Positions 22,715 through 34,520 are shown, counted from the stretch's first letter. The stretch is 64,000 bases of DNA from Diploptera punctata (GCA_030220185.1 JASPKZ010001247.1:1-64000); one strand, 5' to 3'. A program made the numbers and translations. Notes: generated from the sequence alone by a model not told the origin.

Positions 22715-22935
22715 TATATCTGTAGAATATATGATGAAAGAATCTCACTAAATGGGAAACCAGGAGGTAACGTAAATAAACTGAGACGACGTGCAAGATG
22801 GATTACAATGGTTGGGGACAGTTTAAGAAATACAGGAGTTAATAAATGGAGAAAGCAGGCGCATGACAGACATACTGGAAAGAAATCTGCAAGACGGCTA
22901 AGGACCTTTGAAGGTTGTAATGCCGTGGTCTGTGT
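22715..22935 (+). mobile_element. Non-LTR retrotransposon C-terminal fragment
   Basis: YDERISLNGKPGGNVNKLRRRARWI and then SLRNTGVNKWRKQAHDRH resemble the end of LINE proteins of the form GRPR-RW ... D ... W ... A-DR. No RT core is present. Confidence 0.5.
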
Positions 22936-23056
22936 AAGTTTTTTTTTAATTTTTATGCTTGTCTTTCAACAATCAGTGTAATCACAAAACACTTCAATAC
23001 GTCAGGTAGGTCAACGATAATTCGCAATATTTGAGAATATTTTCTAAGTTGCGACT

Positions 23057-23057
23057 C

Positions 23058-23120
<63 letters not shown>

Positions 23121-23163
23121 TGGTGTGTGTGTGTGTGTGTGTGTGTGATCGAGAGAGAGAGAG
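23057..23163. repeat. (GT)n and (GA)n microsatellite
   Basis: A GT run with a single GG interruption, then GAGAGAGA. The His-Thr frame read from the other strand is an artefact of the repeat. Confidence 0.95.
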
Positions 23164-23243
23164 GTGAATTGGGAATAGAAAAATATCCATTACGACTTTG
23201 AATTAAATCAGATTTGTCAAAAGTAGCAGGTAAGTGGGTGTGC

Positions 23244-23280
<37 letters not shown>
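23244..23280. repeat. (GT)n microsatellite
   Basis: A second GT run about 100 bp downstream of the first. Confidence 0.95.
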
Positions 23281-23479
23281 TCTATACGTAGGCCCTACAT
23301 CCCCAACTGAGGTAAGAGTGCTCATTTTGGGAAGTTAGTCAACCTAGCTATTTTAGTTATGCTTATTCCTCAACAGGTGTCAGCGAGTGACATATAGTTA
23401 ACTCATTGCTCCAAACAGACACCTAGTAGGCAAATAAGGTATTACTTGTATAGGGAAGGCCGATTAAATTTTCTCATAA

Positions 23480-23650
23480 TTTAGGCTTGAGGATATTTCA
23501 CGAACCCAAAAATCTACAGATTCGGGATCCACAGCTTCCGGAAAAATTGTTCTTTGGAATTTTTCATCCTAAAAATGTATCGATCCCGGTTGGGTTTAAA
23601 CCCGCCACCCTAGGATTCAGAAGCGAGAAATTCGCCCCCCTTCGCCACTG
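23480..23650 (-). repeat. SINE family S2, divergent copy
   Basis: On the minus strand, a tRNA-like GGCGGGTTTAAACCCAACCGGGATCGAT head is followed by TTTTTAGGATGAAAAATTCC and a CTTCCGGAAG-like block, matching the better copy at 36153. Confidence 0.6.
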
Positions 23651-23959
23651 AGGGCGATATGTGTGTGTATGGTTGCGTGTGAAAAATATGTAATATAACA
23701 AAAAGGACTTTATCCAGGATAATGCATTGACTAAAGGGGTGGTGTGATCTTGGAATGTTATATATTGCTAATGGTATACATTACTAAAATATGAAGAATA
23801 TCAATTATTCCTGCCAGATCGTACTCGTGTATATCCATCATCACCCTGACGAAACCCGAGGACATGGGGAAAGAAGCAGATAATGGAGAACTTTTATGCC
23901 AGTTTATATTTGTAAATAATATTATTAATAATAACAAGTACTAAATTTCACGATAAACG

Positions 23960-26170
23960 GATTAAAAAAAATTGAGTTTATCCAGACTGCAAAACAATTA
24001 ACCAGATAGATGATGTGTTGAAAAACATTGATAATTATTGAAGTCTAAGATAAATGAGAGGGCCGAATGTAGATTTGATCGTTTTCTGGTTAAAATCCTG
24101 GTTAATTAAAACTTCACAAAATCTACAAAAAGAAGCACACGCCACATAGGAAATGGAACAAACTGAATATACAAAACGCATTTGTACTAAAAGAGTTTAT
24201 ATCATTTCTCCATGGTAATATGCTTATATTATCGGATAAATCAATTAATTCAGGATTAATGGGACAGCATTAAAAATAGTAATCAATGAAGCAATTAATG
24301 CAATACAATATATGTGAAAACGTATAGAAATGAGTGATGGGATGAAGAATTTAAACTGTTAATCCAATAAAAACATAATGTAAAACGTTACAGTTAATTA
24401 ACTTACTATACATCACTTTTCAGTAATAATTAATCTTCTTTGATTGCAACAACAGGTACAAAATTTTATTTTTTTTAAATATCTATGATACTATAGTATG
24501 TGAAAATACCGAGATATGAACAAAATAATTGATCCAAAAACAAATTAACAGCGAAATTATTTAGGGCGAATTAAAATCACAAAAGAAACAAAACAAGGAC
24601 TTTTCTTGGCAATATTAAGATTTTCAATTAACTTCAAAAAGTAAAATTTGTAAGATTCAGAAGGAAATATATTATTCAAGAAGAACAAATGCTAGATAAA
24701 TAGAAAGAATATTTAGTAAAACTCCTAATAAATATACCAATTTCAATTATCGTTTTTTAAAACCCGAAGTAATAATAATGACCAATTTATCCTTTCAACA
24801 CATTTTAAATAAATCGGTTATATAATTAATAATTTCAAAGTAATGATATTGCAGATTCTGACAGCATACCTCCAGAACTAATTAAACATGGCGCCCACTA
24901 GAAACCGCATTCATTAATCCTAAACATAATTAATAATGTGCATTTACCAACTCAATGGAATAAAAAAGTAATTTGTCCAATCCATAAAAGGCATCGAAAT
25001 AAATCTACTGCATATTACAGATCAGTTACATTGTTAAACATAGTGTATAAGATATATATCTTATTGAATAATATATAAACTAAAATTGTAGAAAATAATA
25101 CACTAGATTGTCAAATTGTGTTCAGAACAAATCGATAGACAATACGATTAGCAACATTTTTCCTATAATGGCAGTTTATTGGAGAAAAAATGTTATGAAT
25201 ATGATAATGATCTTTATTATATTTGATGACTGTACACATTCCTTTGATTTAGTATTTAGAGGCATTATAAAGTAATTTCTAAGACAAAATAATGTAGGCC
25301 TATCTATTTAACTAAAAACTAACTACCCCACTGGTACTATCGAATCCGGAGATTTATGGCCGCGTGGACATTAGCTCTCTACACATTCCTATTCTGAGTT
25401 AATGTTTCCAATCATTTCCTGTATGATTCATCTCCCTCAAATCATGGTTAATGTCATTCATGGCCTACCTACTGGACGCTTCCCCTCTGGAAATTCATAA
25501 TCCAAAATAATAAAATTGATAGCCATAATAATTACTAATACCAAAACCAAATTTAAACTAAATAACAATTTTAGTGTCGATTTCGATAAAATGTGTGGAT
25601 TCAAACAAGAAGATTTCTTACCAGGAATGATATTTAGTCTCGTTATTGATTAATATTAAATAAATATATTAGGAAATATATCCACCAACATAAAACTGCA
25701 TGAACTGATCATATATATTAATTACTACAAGAACCATACATTCTGCAACAGACATGTTTCAGAAATTAAATAAATTACCAATAAAAAATATAGTTTGGCA
25801 ATTAATGAACAAAGCCCAGACACAAAAATTGCTGATTTCATTGCTGATAACATATACATAGAGAACAATATTAACTTCTTTAATATACGCAGATTCAATT
25901 TTAAATGGAAATATGCAATTCACTTAAGGAATAAATCAAAAAGAGAATTATTATTGAAGTCCAGAAAATATAAACTCTAAATTTTAAAAAAATATCAAAC
26001 GCTTATAAAACCAATTGTAACAATCGCTTCCGAAACATGGATTTGAAAGAAGCAGGTAAACTTTTTTTATTTGGTAGGAAGATTTTAAAGAAGATTGTTG
26101 ATCCAATAAAGGGCTTAGGTGACAGTTCGAGAATCAAATCGAACACTGAGTCGTTAAGGTAATAAATCAA
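23960..26170 (+). mobile_element. Strongly decayed RTE-like LINE, near full-length core
   Basis: Endonuclease end: NQIDDVLKNID and RGPNVD (about 23995-24080). RT blocks: ADSDSIPPELIKHG (24852-24890), LPTQWNKKVICPIHKR, YYRSVTLLNIVYKIY (about 25012-25060), CGFKQEDFLPGMIFSLVID (about 25592-25650). C-terminus: LIKPIVTIASETWI (about 26002-26045) and GRKILKKIVDPIKG. Stops are frequent throughout. It is interrupted at 25311-25500 by a fragment of another RTE-like family. Confidence 0.7.
25311..25500 (-). mobile_element. RTE-like family, 3' fragment nested in a decayed LINE
   Basis: On the plus strand: ACTAACTACCCCACTGG tail region, CTATCGAATCCGGAG, GGCCGCGTGGACAT, then the reverse of the NINYDLREVDYTGNDW coding region, to about 25500. 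It resembles the 15262 copy in divergence. Confidence 0.75.
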
Positions 26171-26610
26171 ACTATCAAATGTTTATAAGATTTCCATATA
26201 TGGTTATTTTATTAAACAATCGTTACACTGTACATTCTTCAGATGAATGCCAAACTACTGACACATCATCTCTTTATGAATAAAGTCTACTCACTGTAAT
26301 GATTGTATAATAAAATAAGTATATATGAAAATCATATATACATTACTGCTGGACGATTTTCTTTTTACAACAATGCACTTTCAGTATGAACGTAAAGAAA
26401 TGAATGAGTACACAAATGAATGAGTAGTACACATAAATTTCTTAGAGAACATTAATTTAATTTTTTTTTAATTTAATGTACTTGTAATACATATACATAA
26501 ATTATATTTTTCTGCAGCTCCTTCTGCATATGAACTTTAATTATGCCAAATATTACACTCCTCCGTGCGCGCAATCTGCTTAAAAAGGGATACAAAGGTT
26601 TCTCTTCACG

Positions 26611-26617
<7 letters not shown>

Positions 26618-26644
<27 letters not shown>
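26618..26644. repeat. (TA)n microsatellite
   Basis: It directly abuts the S3 SINE copy. Confidence 0.9.
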
Positions 26645-26647
<3 letters not shown>

Positions 26648-26765
26648 CAAATGCCCCAGGTTGTCTTTGGACATTCCTGGTTTTTCTCGTGCCATTGCGT
26701 ACTTGTAACCCACTTCTGAAGTTGGGGCGCCTGGAAGGCGAGGTTACGTTGCCCCGATGATATGA
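26645..26765 (-). repeat. SINE family S3, 3' part
   Basis: The minus strand carries the same ordered blocks as 14882-14998: GCCTTCCAGGCGCCCC, AGTGGGTTACAAGTACGCAATGGCA and CTGGGGCATT. Confidence 0.7.
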
Positions 26766-27139
26766 GTGATATGGGTGATGATGATGATAGTGGTGCGTCA
26801 GAAGAATCTCTAATATATATATTTCTTACGAACTAAAATTCTATCATACTTAAATTATTAATCAACTTTAAATCCATAATATTTTACAGTTATAAATCAG
26901 TTATAAAAATTTATAAATAAGCTCAACAAAATAATTCTAAAAATTAAAATCAATAATCTGACATTAAATATTAATAAAATTATTAAACTCTGAATGAAAG
27001 TGTCGATATCTTCAGCACAGTAGGCCTACAAATTACTTTTTTTTTTGTTAGGGGTGTGAACTTCGAACTATAAATTACAAAAGAACTGCTAGATCTAGTG
27101 CCAATGCGATACAACAACGGGAACTAACATATTATCATG

Positions 27140-27530
27140 TGGAGAAGAAGCTGTAGAAAATATCTATCGTTCACGGAGTCACTTGTATCTCTAACCACAG
27201 ATGCAGCACTGGCTATGGTAAGTGCAGCTTGGGAATTGTGTAGTATCTCAAGACAAACTAAAAGATCAGACAGTCTGGGGAATCAATTGCATCATTCAAT
27301 AAGAAAATCTGTGTGCTAAAATAGTTTTGCTGAATGAAGTGATGTGTGTTGTAGTTAAAACAATAAACAAAATCCGATCCTAAAGAGTTCTTGACAGATC
27401 TTGATTGCAAGTATGTGACGCACCCTACTTTCAGTGAAGTGCGATGGCTCAACAGGAAAAAATTGTTGAATCGATTCTTAGGGTTATTTGATGAAATTGT
27501 GACATTCATGCAAATGATAGGCTCAATACA
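27140..27530 (+). pseudogene. hAT-like transposase fragment (GTF2I-repeat/ZBED-type host-like family)
   Basis: Blocks in changing frames: LTTDAALAMV (about 27190), IQ-ENLCAKIVLLNEVMCVVVKTINKIRS (about 27296-27385), and then FSEVRWLNRKKLLNRFLGLFDEIVTFM (about 27430-27512). The H-Q-E-L-C-AK, V-N-IR and EVRWL..GK.L.RF..L..EI..F blocks are characteristic of hAT-derived proteins. Several stops are present and neither end of an element is visible. Confidence 0.65.
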
Positions 27531-27573
27531 TTGTGCTAATATATAAAAGGAATAAGAATGTCATACGTGTATT

Positions 27574-27906
27574 ATACCAATAAGTCCACCGCTGTGGTCT
27601 CGAGGTAGCGTGCTGCCTTGTCACGCAACGGGCCCGGGTTCGATCCCCGGCCGGGGCAGTTTTTCTGGGTGAGGTTTGTATCGGGGTTTTTCCTCACCTG
27701 TAAGACAAATGTCAGGAAAACTTTAAGGCCCAAACGGTCCCCGGAATCATATGGCCATCATCATCACCCTTCACCGGTGTGGAAAGCAAGGGGAAGCTAC
27801 CACACCTACAATTCCCTAGTAAAGCTGCAAGCATAGCATGAAAATGCTATGATTGCAATGAAGGACCTTGCCTTCAGGCAGAATTACTATGCATTGATAC
27901 CAATAA
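27574..27906 (+). repeat. SINE family S1, full copy with target duplication
   Basis: The body at 27584-27896 runs from GTCCACCGCTGTGG to the GCAGAATTACTATG end. It has a tRNA-like head with B box GTTCGATCCCC, the CCTCACCTGTAAGACAAATG block and the palindromic AGCATGAAAATGCT block. It is flanked by ATACCAATAA at 27574-27583 and 27897-27906, a 10-bp target duplication. Confidence 0.9.
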
Positions 27907-28404
27907 ATCGTAGCATTGTGATATGAGTTTAAAACTATTTTAAACTTATTCAAAGCCAAACATAATTCTATCCATTTAATAATATAGCCCTTTAAATTAA
28001 TATATTTTCAACATTCAATAACATCGAATACTGCACGATGCCAAAGAATGGTTTAATGTTTCTTAACAGTGACTAGCCGCCTCTGAGAGGATGGCTGCAC
28101 AGTAATGCTCCTGCATACTCGCGAGTGCACACAGCACTTCATAAGTTGAGCTAAGCTGGTCACCTCTGTAATACAGGGTCTGTCGTCATCCCAAATTCTC
28201 AAAACAAAAAAAAAGTCGGACTGAAATATATAAAAACTAGCTGGCCCGGCGAACGTCGTATCGCCTTTAAATATTTTTACGTTAATTTTTCCGATGTTTT
28301 AATAGTTATCTGCTATTCGGGGCGGAAACAAATCCAACAAATCAAAGATAATAAAAATCGGTCCAGCCGTTCTTGAGTTATAAATAGTGTAACTAATCCG
28401 ACAT

Positions 28405-28411
<7 letters not shown>

Positions 28412-28449
<38 letters not shown>
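28412..28449. repeat. (TA)n microsatellite within the Helitron
   Basis: It separates the two Helitron-like terminal segments. Confidence 0.9.
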
Positions 28450-28451
<2 letters not shown>

Positions 28452-29035
28452 TCCCGGCCACGCGTTGCTGTGGCTAAGGTATACGTTAAATTATGTTGTA
28501 GTAAACTAAGTGAGAAATCTAAATCAGAAAGGTTTTGTTTTACACAATTTTTTAGTTCTGGTACGTTAACTACACCCGGTATAAATATGAGTGGTGGTTT
28601 ATGTGGAAGTGGTTTTGTTGACTGAGTTGAATTTATGTTGTCTGCATTTTCAGTATCATCCATAAGTGTATCATAAGAATTATATACATTTATTGATGGA
28701 ATATTTTGAGGAGGCTTGCTGATTTCATTATACTTTCGTTTTTTTCTACGAACTTGTTGGCAGTTTGGATTCCCATCATCATCAAGAAGTCTCTGTATAG
28801 TAATATCATCTTGTGATATATTATAGTCATCTTGTTTTTCATTTAATTGAGGCATGGAGATTGTTTCTGTAATATTAGGCATATTGTTATAACTAACAGA
28901 CTTACTCACAGCTCTGTTATTCCGTTCCTTAGGACCTTCATATGTTTTTAAATTGACATTCTTCTTAAATGTAAGATTTATGTCACATAGGCCTATACCA
29001 ATTTGCGGAAATTCACTTGATATCTTATCATTCAA
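28450..29035 (-). pseudogene. Captured Jockey-like ORF1 (gag-like) fragment inside the Helitron
   Basis: A 195-codon open frame. The N-terminal part is Asn/Lys/Asp-rich and unrecognised. The C-terminal part reads KPPLIFIPGVVNVPELKNCV, the start of the gag-like domain found in Jockey-type ORF1 proteins, and breaks off at the second hairpin and (TA)n. Zinc knuckles are missing. It contains a TAGGCCTA octamer at 28988-28995, in frame as Gly-Leu. It could instead be an old Helitron-encoded protein, but the PP-IF-P-V-N-L pattern favours the Jockey explanation. Confidence 0.45.
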
Positions 29036-29965
29036 GGTCTCTAGAACTGATTCGCCATATTGTTCAATGTCTCTTCTCGGTCCAGTTAAATTTAAATTAA
29101 GTTGCTGTCTTTCAGCCAGATTACTTAAAACTAATACTTACACACGAAATTAATATTATCAATATATTTAAAATAAAATAAACACTGAACACACTTAAAT
29201 TATGAAATAATCAATATTTGTAATTCAATTGAAATTCGCGGTTGCAGCAAAAAGCACGTCCACCTGGTTAAATAATAAACCAATTACCTTACACCGCCAT
29301 CTGTTAGAATCGTATGGAACTCACAGATAATTATAACTCTTTGTTAATTAACAAACAAATAATTTTCAATAAAAATAATGCGACTGTAAATTTAGTTATA
29401 AACAACCGTAGGTCTCAAGTTGGATCAAACAGCACAGTTTAGGATTCCACCGCGGACAAACAACGTGACACGTAATTTTTATATATTAAGATATTATTTT
29501 TCCAGTTGCATTATATGGATTAGAAACATGGACTCTTTACTTTATGGTAGGAGAAAAGATTAAGAGTATTTAAGAATATTTTTTTGAACCCAAGAGAGAC
29601 GAACAGACAGGTGAATGGAGAAGACTACAAAAGAGTGAGCCATTTGAATTTTATGGGAAACCAGGATAATAAGTACTGTTAAGTCTCGTAGACTGCGATG
29701 GGCAGTACATATGGCACGAATGGTGACTGAAAGAGGGCCATGGAAACTCCAAAGAGGGCCATGGAAACTCCTTATAGAAAAACCAGAGGGAAAGTACCAT
29801 TAGGTAGGCCAAAAACGATGTGGGAGAATAACATTAACCACGATTTGAAGAGGTAAATTACACAGGTAACTATTGGAAATCTCAAAATAGCGATATATGG
29901 AGAGTTAATGTCCTCCCGTCCATGAACTAATGGTTTCGGTAGTACCAGTGAGTTAGTTAGTTGGT

Positions 29966-30640
29966 TAGTCAATTAAATTAATCCTTAGATTGGTGTTATG
30001 TTTGCCAGATATGGGGCGAGGGTAGTTAATATTTTAAAGAATCGAGTCTGGATCATTAGAATAGTTTTTATAGCCAATATTTCCGTAAGTTGTATTCATT
30101 TTCAGGGATTTAATGAAGTGTATCGACATCTATAGCCGCATTGTATTGTAATATATTATGAACGACTTTCGGAGAGTGTAATTTATATTTTATTAACGGA
30201 ATCTATCAGACTGAAGTTTCGCCTTTTTTTAATTTTATTTTAAACAGCACAACACCAGACTGACGTGATACAATATAACATTCATTAATACATTTGGTCG
30301 CTATCGTATTACGAAAGCGCGTGAGAAGAGATGCGTTTGTAAAAGAGAGATTCAAATACAGCGTCTTGAATGCAGTTTCCCGGAAACGACAAAAAGCAGT
30401 CTTGGTTGAATGATCGTGAACCTGATGAAAAATGTTGGCTCATGTTTTAATCTGCTTATAAAGACGACTTTCTTGGTCTGTGAGATAAACTGAGTGAAAG
30501 TGCATCCTTACTGAGTATGTCCGAACAAGGAAAAAAGTGTCCTTACTTACACTAACCTTCATTCTAAACTTAAGTTATGATAGTATCAAAAGAGACGTCA
30601 TTATTTTACGCAAATTTAACTACATACGAGTGGTTAAGAA
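29966..30640. other. No feature recognised
   Basis: No coding or repeat match seen. Confidence 0.45.
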
Positions 30641-30649
30641 ACAAGATTC

Positions 30650-30960
30650 CTTGGCGTAGAGCTACGGGACTTGCGGTTCGAGTTTACATGGGGAAAGAAA
30701 TTTTCTTATGGAATTTCGGCTAATATGGGACCAGTGCCCATCCAGAATTGTCAGTATTTTGAATAGCTACAGTAAGTAGCGGCTCCAGGTTGAGAAAAAC
30801 CACCTGTAACGGCTGGAGGACCCGACATGCTAACCACATGTTCCCCTATACTGCCTGGATGATCGTCTAACTCTGTAATTAGCACATGTGGATGTGAGAC
30901 CAGCAGCCTGATGGTAGGCCAAGGGTCATCTAAGCCTGTCGCGCCATGGACTTCTTTGAA
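30650..30960 (+). repeat. SINE-like family S4
   Basis: It aligns with 43385-43680: CTTGGC-TAGAG-TACGGG-CTTGCG, AATTTC-GC-AATATG, GCTCCAGGTTG, CCCCTATACTG and CACATGTG-ATGTGAG. The first block with TTCGAGTTTACATGGG could be a decayed tRNA-like head. Confidence 0.65.
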
Positions 30961-31220
30961 TTTATCTACTTACTATACGCTCACATAGCTATAACAGTTG
31001 AGTAACACATGAATCATCATCGAAAAAGTTGGTTCAGATTGTAGCGTTTGAGATTCTTTTTTTTCAAGAAATCTCTTGTTCAAATCCTGATGTTGACTAA
31101 CCTGGGCGTTTTCCTTTGGTTTTTATTCTCTCATGGTTTGGAATTTCATTACCACGATCCATTTCGACGCTAATCAGCATTTCATAATTCTTTAAATTTA
31201 ATTATAAGGTGTAATATATG

Positions 31221-32436
31221 CAGTATTACATGTGTCACTTAATGGGGTTCAGATCCCTTATAGTGAGACAGTAAAAAATCTAGGAGTGTTTATGGATAAA
31301 CATTTAATTTGGAATAAACAAATAAATAACATTTGCAAAACTATCTTCTCAATAATACACTCATTAAATCGTATAAGAAATTGTTTACCGTTTTCTCTAA
31401 GAAAAATGCTAGTAGAAACACTCGCAATGCCCCATTTTGATTATTGTGATACTCTTTTTACTGACCTAAATACTGTTCTTACCCAAAGACTTCAACGTGT
31501 TCACAATTCTTGCATACGTTTTATTTGTGGTATACGTAGATTTGATCACGTTACACCATCCCTGGAACAATTGTCATGGCTTCGTCTTCAAGATCGTAGA
31601 ACCATCCATTCCCTATGCCTACTCTATAACATATTACACACATCTTTACCTTATTATTTATCACACCGCTTCACTAAACTCTCTGATACACATAACTTAG
31701 ATACCCGATCCCTTGAGCACAGTGTCCTTTATATCCCTCCTCATCATACTACCTATTATTCGAAATCTTTTACAGTTTCTCTTGCTAGAACATGGAATTC
31801 ACTTCCACCCTATGTCAGAGACTGCCAAACTTTACCATCTTTCAGAAATAAATTGAAAATAAAATCACTAACAGAAACAACTCACTAATACTACTTTTTA
31901 AGAATTAATAATGCGTTTTTGCATTATTTAATAAAAATAGACTTAGGATTTGTTAATATATTTACCTAATGCCTTGTATAAAAAGCGTAGATTAATTCAT
32001 TGTAGTGTATTTTTTTTTCTCTTCTTTTTATGCATAGTAGATTCGAGCTGTTATTCCTTTTTTATTCATTGTATCATTAATTTAATTTTAATTGTATTTA
32101 GTTTCATTCTATTATTAGACATTAATTTCATTATTATTCAATATGACAGATAATGAATTGTTCAATAACTATTATTGTAACTTTTTTTTGTATTCATATG
32201 TAACATGTTTGTCCTGTCTAATATGACTACTATTGTAATTTTTTTGTATTCATGTGTAACATAATATGTTTGTCCTGTTTTATATGACTATTATTGTATT
32301 TTTTTTTTGTATTCATATGTAACATATGCTTGTTCTGGTGAGTGGAAGAGAAGGCCACATGGCCTTAACTCCACCAGGCTAAATAAATAAATAAATCTAA
32401 ATCTAAAATCTAAATAAATCTAAAAATCTATTTGCA
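31221..32436 (+). mobile_element. LINE family A, 5'-truncated copy with intact 3' coding end
   Basis: The copy begins in the RT thumb and includes the C-terminal domain, a 3' UTR with about three tandem copies of a roughly 60-bp unit (ATATGACT..TATTGTA..TTTGTATTCATATGTAACAT, 32165-32337), the hairpin AAGGCC-ACAT-GGCCTT (32354-32369) within CTGGTGAGTGG..CTCCACCAGG, and an AAAT/AATCT-type tail to 32436. The minus-strand relative is at 45281-46657. Confidence 0.85.
31232..31888 (+). pseudogene. LINE family A RT C-terminal domain
   Basis: 218 open codons: VKNLGVFMDKHLIWNKQI, KTIFSIIHSLNRIRN, MLVETLAMPHFDYCDTLF, LQRVHNSCIRFICGIRRFDH, SWLRLQDRRTIHSL, RTWNSLPPYVRDCQTLPSF. This is the region after the catalytic core in CR1/Jockey-group LINEs. 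The endonuclease and RT catalytic blocks are absent because of 5' truncation, so it is not functional although uninterrupted. Confidence 0.8.
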
Positions 32437-32740
32437 AAGTGTTCGGGATCATCTCAATGAGGCATTAGAACAACGCTGGATAGGCCGTGCTTCTCAGGAT
32501 GATCAATCTCTCATTCGTTGACCACCTCGTTCCCCCGACTTGACCCCGTGTGATTTCTTCTTGTGGGATTTTGTAAAGGATCTTGTTTACGTAGCACCAC
32601 TTCCAGCAACATTGGGTGACCTTCGTACCCGCGTCATTGCAGAGATTGACCGCAACACACTACACTAGGTTTGGCAGGAGATAGACTATCGGCTTGATGT
32701 GTGTCGTGTTACACGAGGTGCTCACATAGAACACTTGTGA
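32436..32740 (+). pseudogene. Tc1/mariner-like transposase C-terminal fragment
   Basis: Reads VRDHLNEALEQRWIGRAS, PPRSPDLTPCDFFLWDFVKDLVYV and LRTRVIAEIDRN, ending at TGA near 32740. The PRSPDL-P-DFFLW block carries the last catalytic Asp of this transposase superfamily. One or two in-frame stops are present. It directly follows the LINE A tail; no inverted ends found. Confidence 0.75.
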
Positions 32741-33455
32741 TATGACTGAAACAAACTTTGAGAGTTTGCCTTTCTGAGCATATATCTCACATTATGATAC
32801 GTTCAGTAGATTTCACAGAATAAATTTATGAAATGGGGTCCATCATTTTGACTTGCCCTGTACATGTGAATGGGCCTATAGACAACAAGTGACTGGTCTA
32901 ACAGAAAATCTATTAATATACACCAATAGATACAATAGATCTGAATAACATTACAACGAAAATATGTTCAAGCGTCTCAAATAAATTTGAAAAGTAAATA
33001 TTAAACATAATTTTAAAGAGTTAACAGTCACATTTTATAATTTTTTAAAAGTATTTACTTTATTTACTTCCTTCAATACTTCTGTAAATCATTTTATACA
33101 ATAGTGCCTGACACTCTTTAAAATCAGCCTTAAAATGTATTGTATTTTTCTACCCACACTTGTGCTTAATTGATTAAAGTATGTAATTGTTTTGTTATTT
33201 ATATATTTTTTTTTTCGTTTTTAAGTAATTAATTACAATTTCATTAAAAATAAAGTCTAGTCTAAGAAAAATTTAAATTATTGTATTTTTATAGTCACCC
33301 TTGTATTAGGCTATTTATTATTCTCTAGATTTAAACAATATTCTGTATACATAAATACTCCTCTATGTAAGTTTATATTTAACAAATTTAATTGTAATTT
33401 ATATTAAGCTACATATACTTATGTTATATAATTTCTTAAATTATTAAATTTACAC

Positions 33456-33506
<51 letters not shown>

Positions 33507-34010
33507 TATTTGTCTGCCTTTACTTAACATGCTAATAAAATCAATAAATTTCCAGGTAATTCGTATTGTCACCACACTTCCAAATTTACTTAACATTAAT
33601 CGAGTGGGTTACGATTAGTTGAGGCCTGATACTTCCAATGAACTAGTTCTGACTTAGTTAGATACCCCTGTTTTCGCTGTGTAAATCAGTCGGAAGAGAA
33701 GATGAAACTATAGTGTTTTTTCAAAGAAATATGTGACTTGTTTCAGCTACTTATTAGAATTAACATTAAGAGCTTCATGAGTATGGTATCTTTTATATCT
33801 CAAAACTTGTAGTGGGGATGCAATGATATGAAACTAGGGATTAGTAATGCACGTGGGAGATGAATAGGGTGGTGGGGAATTTGGAAAGAATAAAACTTTC
33901 GGTTTTATGCTGCACTTCTTAAGTCCTTCAATTTTCAATATTAATGCACTTTATTGGGCCTGTATTTGTAGGTAGTTTGAGAACATATTTTATCAGATTA
34001 TGATAACAAC
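32741..34010. other. No gene; AT-rich DNA with one AAT run
   Basis: (AAT)n at 33460-33502. Otherwise nothing recognised. Confidence 0.5.
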
Positions 34011-34011
34011 A

Positions 34012-34023
34012 TTAATAATAATA

Positions 34024-34087
<64 letters not shown>

Positions 34088-34088
34088 T
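34012..34088. repeat. (AAT)n microsatellite
   Basis: About 25 units. Confidence 0.95.
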
Positions 34089-34094
34089 TTAGAC

Positions 34095-34520
34095 TCAGAA
34101 GTAAAAAGGAAATAAAAATATATACAGACATTCATAGCGATATTAGAAAACGAAGGTTAAAATTTTATGGCCGTATTAAATGAATGAACTCAAATCCGCT
34201 TACAAAACAGATAATGGAATTCTACGAAAACAGAAGTAAAGTTCCAGTGGATACTATGAAGTGGATTGATGAAGTCAAAAATGACTTAAAATTGGCAGGA
34301 ATTACTAAAGAGTATATCCCAAACAGAGATATACGTATTTAGAATTAAGGTGAATAAGTGGCAAGTTGACCAAGAGGACAAAGAAAAAAACTGGAACAAC
34401 TTGGACAGATGATATAAAACTAGCTCGTAGCAAAAGAATGAAAGAAATTTGGGTTAAAGGAAACACCTCTAAGTACTTTGCGTAGTCCTACATGGGATCA
34501 TCCGCATTAAAAAATAATAA
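34095..34520 (+). mobile_element. Non-LTR retrotransposon C-terminal fragment
   Basis: IHSDIRKRRLKFYGRIK, NPLTKQIMEFYENRSK, MKWIDEVKNDLKLAGIT and, in another frame, KKTGTTWTDDIKLARSKRMKEIW. The RRLKFYGH-like block and basic end match C-termini of RTE-like LINE proteins. The RT core is absent. Confidence 0.6.

Larger units (their letters stand above)
28237..29491 (-). mobile_element. Non-autonomous Helitron (possibly composite), 1255 bp
   Basis: On the minus strand it starts TC (29491-29490) followed by TTAATATATAAAAATTACGTG, and ends with a GC-rich hairpin (GGCGA..TCGCC), then GGGCCAGCTAG at 28237 followed by T. Insertion is between A and T of the RTE copy, as expected for Helitrons. The text AACTCAAGAACGGCTGGACC near the inner end resembles insect Helitron 5' ends, and a second hairpin (GCCAC..GTGGC) lies at about 28455-28472, so the element may be two Helitrons fused through the (TA)n at 28412-28449. 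No Rep/helicase is present. Confidence 0.7.
28165..29965 (+). mobile_element. RTE-like copy split by a Helitron
   Basis: The left part (28165-28236) ends in CTGAAATATATAAAAA. The right part (29492-29965) starts TATTATTTTTCCAGTTGC and continues with the ETWTL region, NEQTGEWRRL-like text, SRRLRWAVHMARM and the family 3' end with GTTA-type tail. In the intact copy the corresponding text is contiguous at about 7952-7985. The right part has a duplicated AAAGAGGGCCATGGAAACTCC block and several frameshifts. Confidence 0.75.

Noticed and set aside
22994..23245. His-Thr-rich frame on the minus strand
   Set aside because: Produced by the (GT)n microsatellite.
27618..27836. Recurrent 70-80-codon frames with PG-DPR-GQFFWV text
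   Set aside because: The same peptide appears in each S1 SINE because the tRNA-like SINE head happens to be open; not protein coding.
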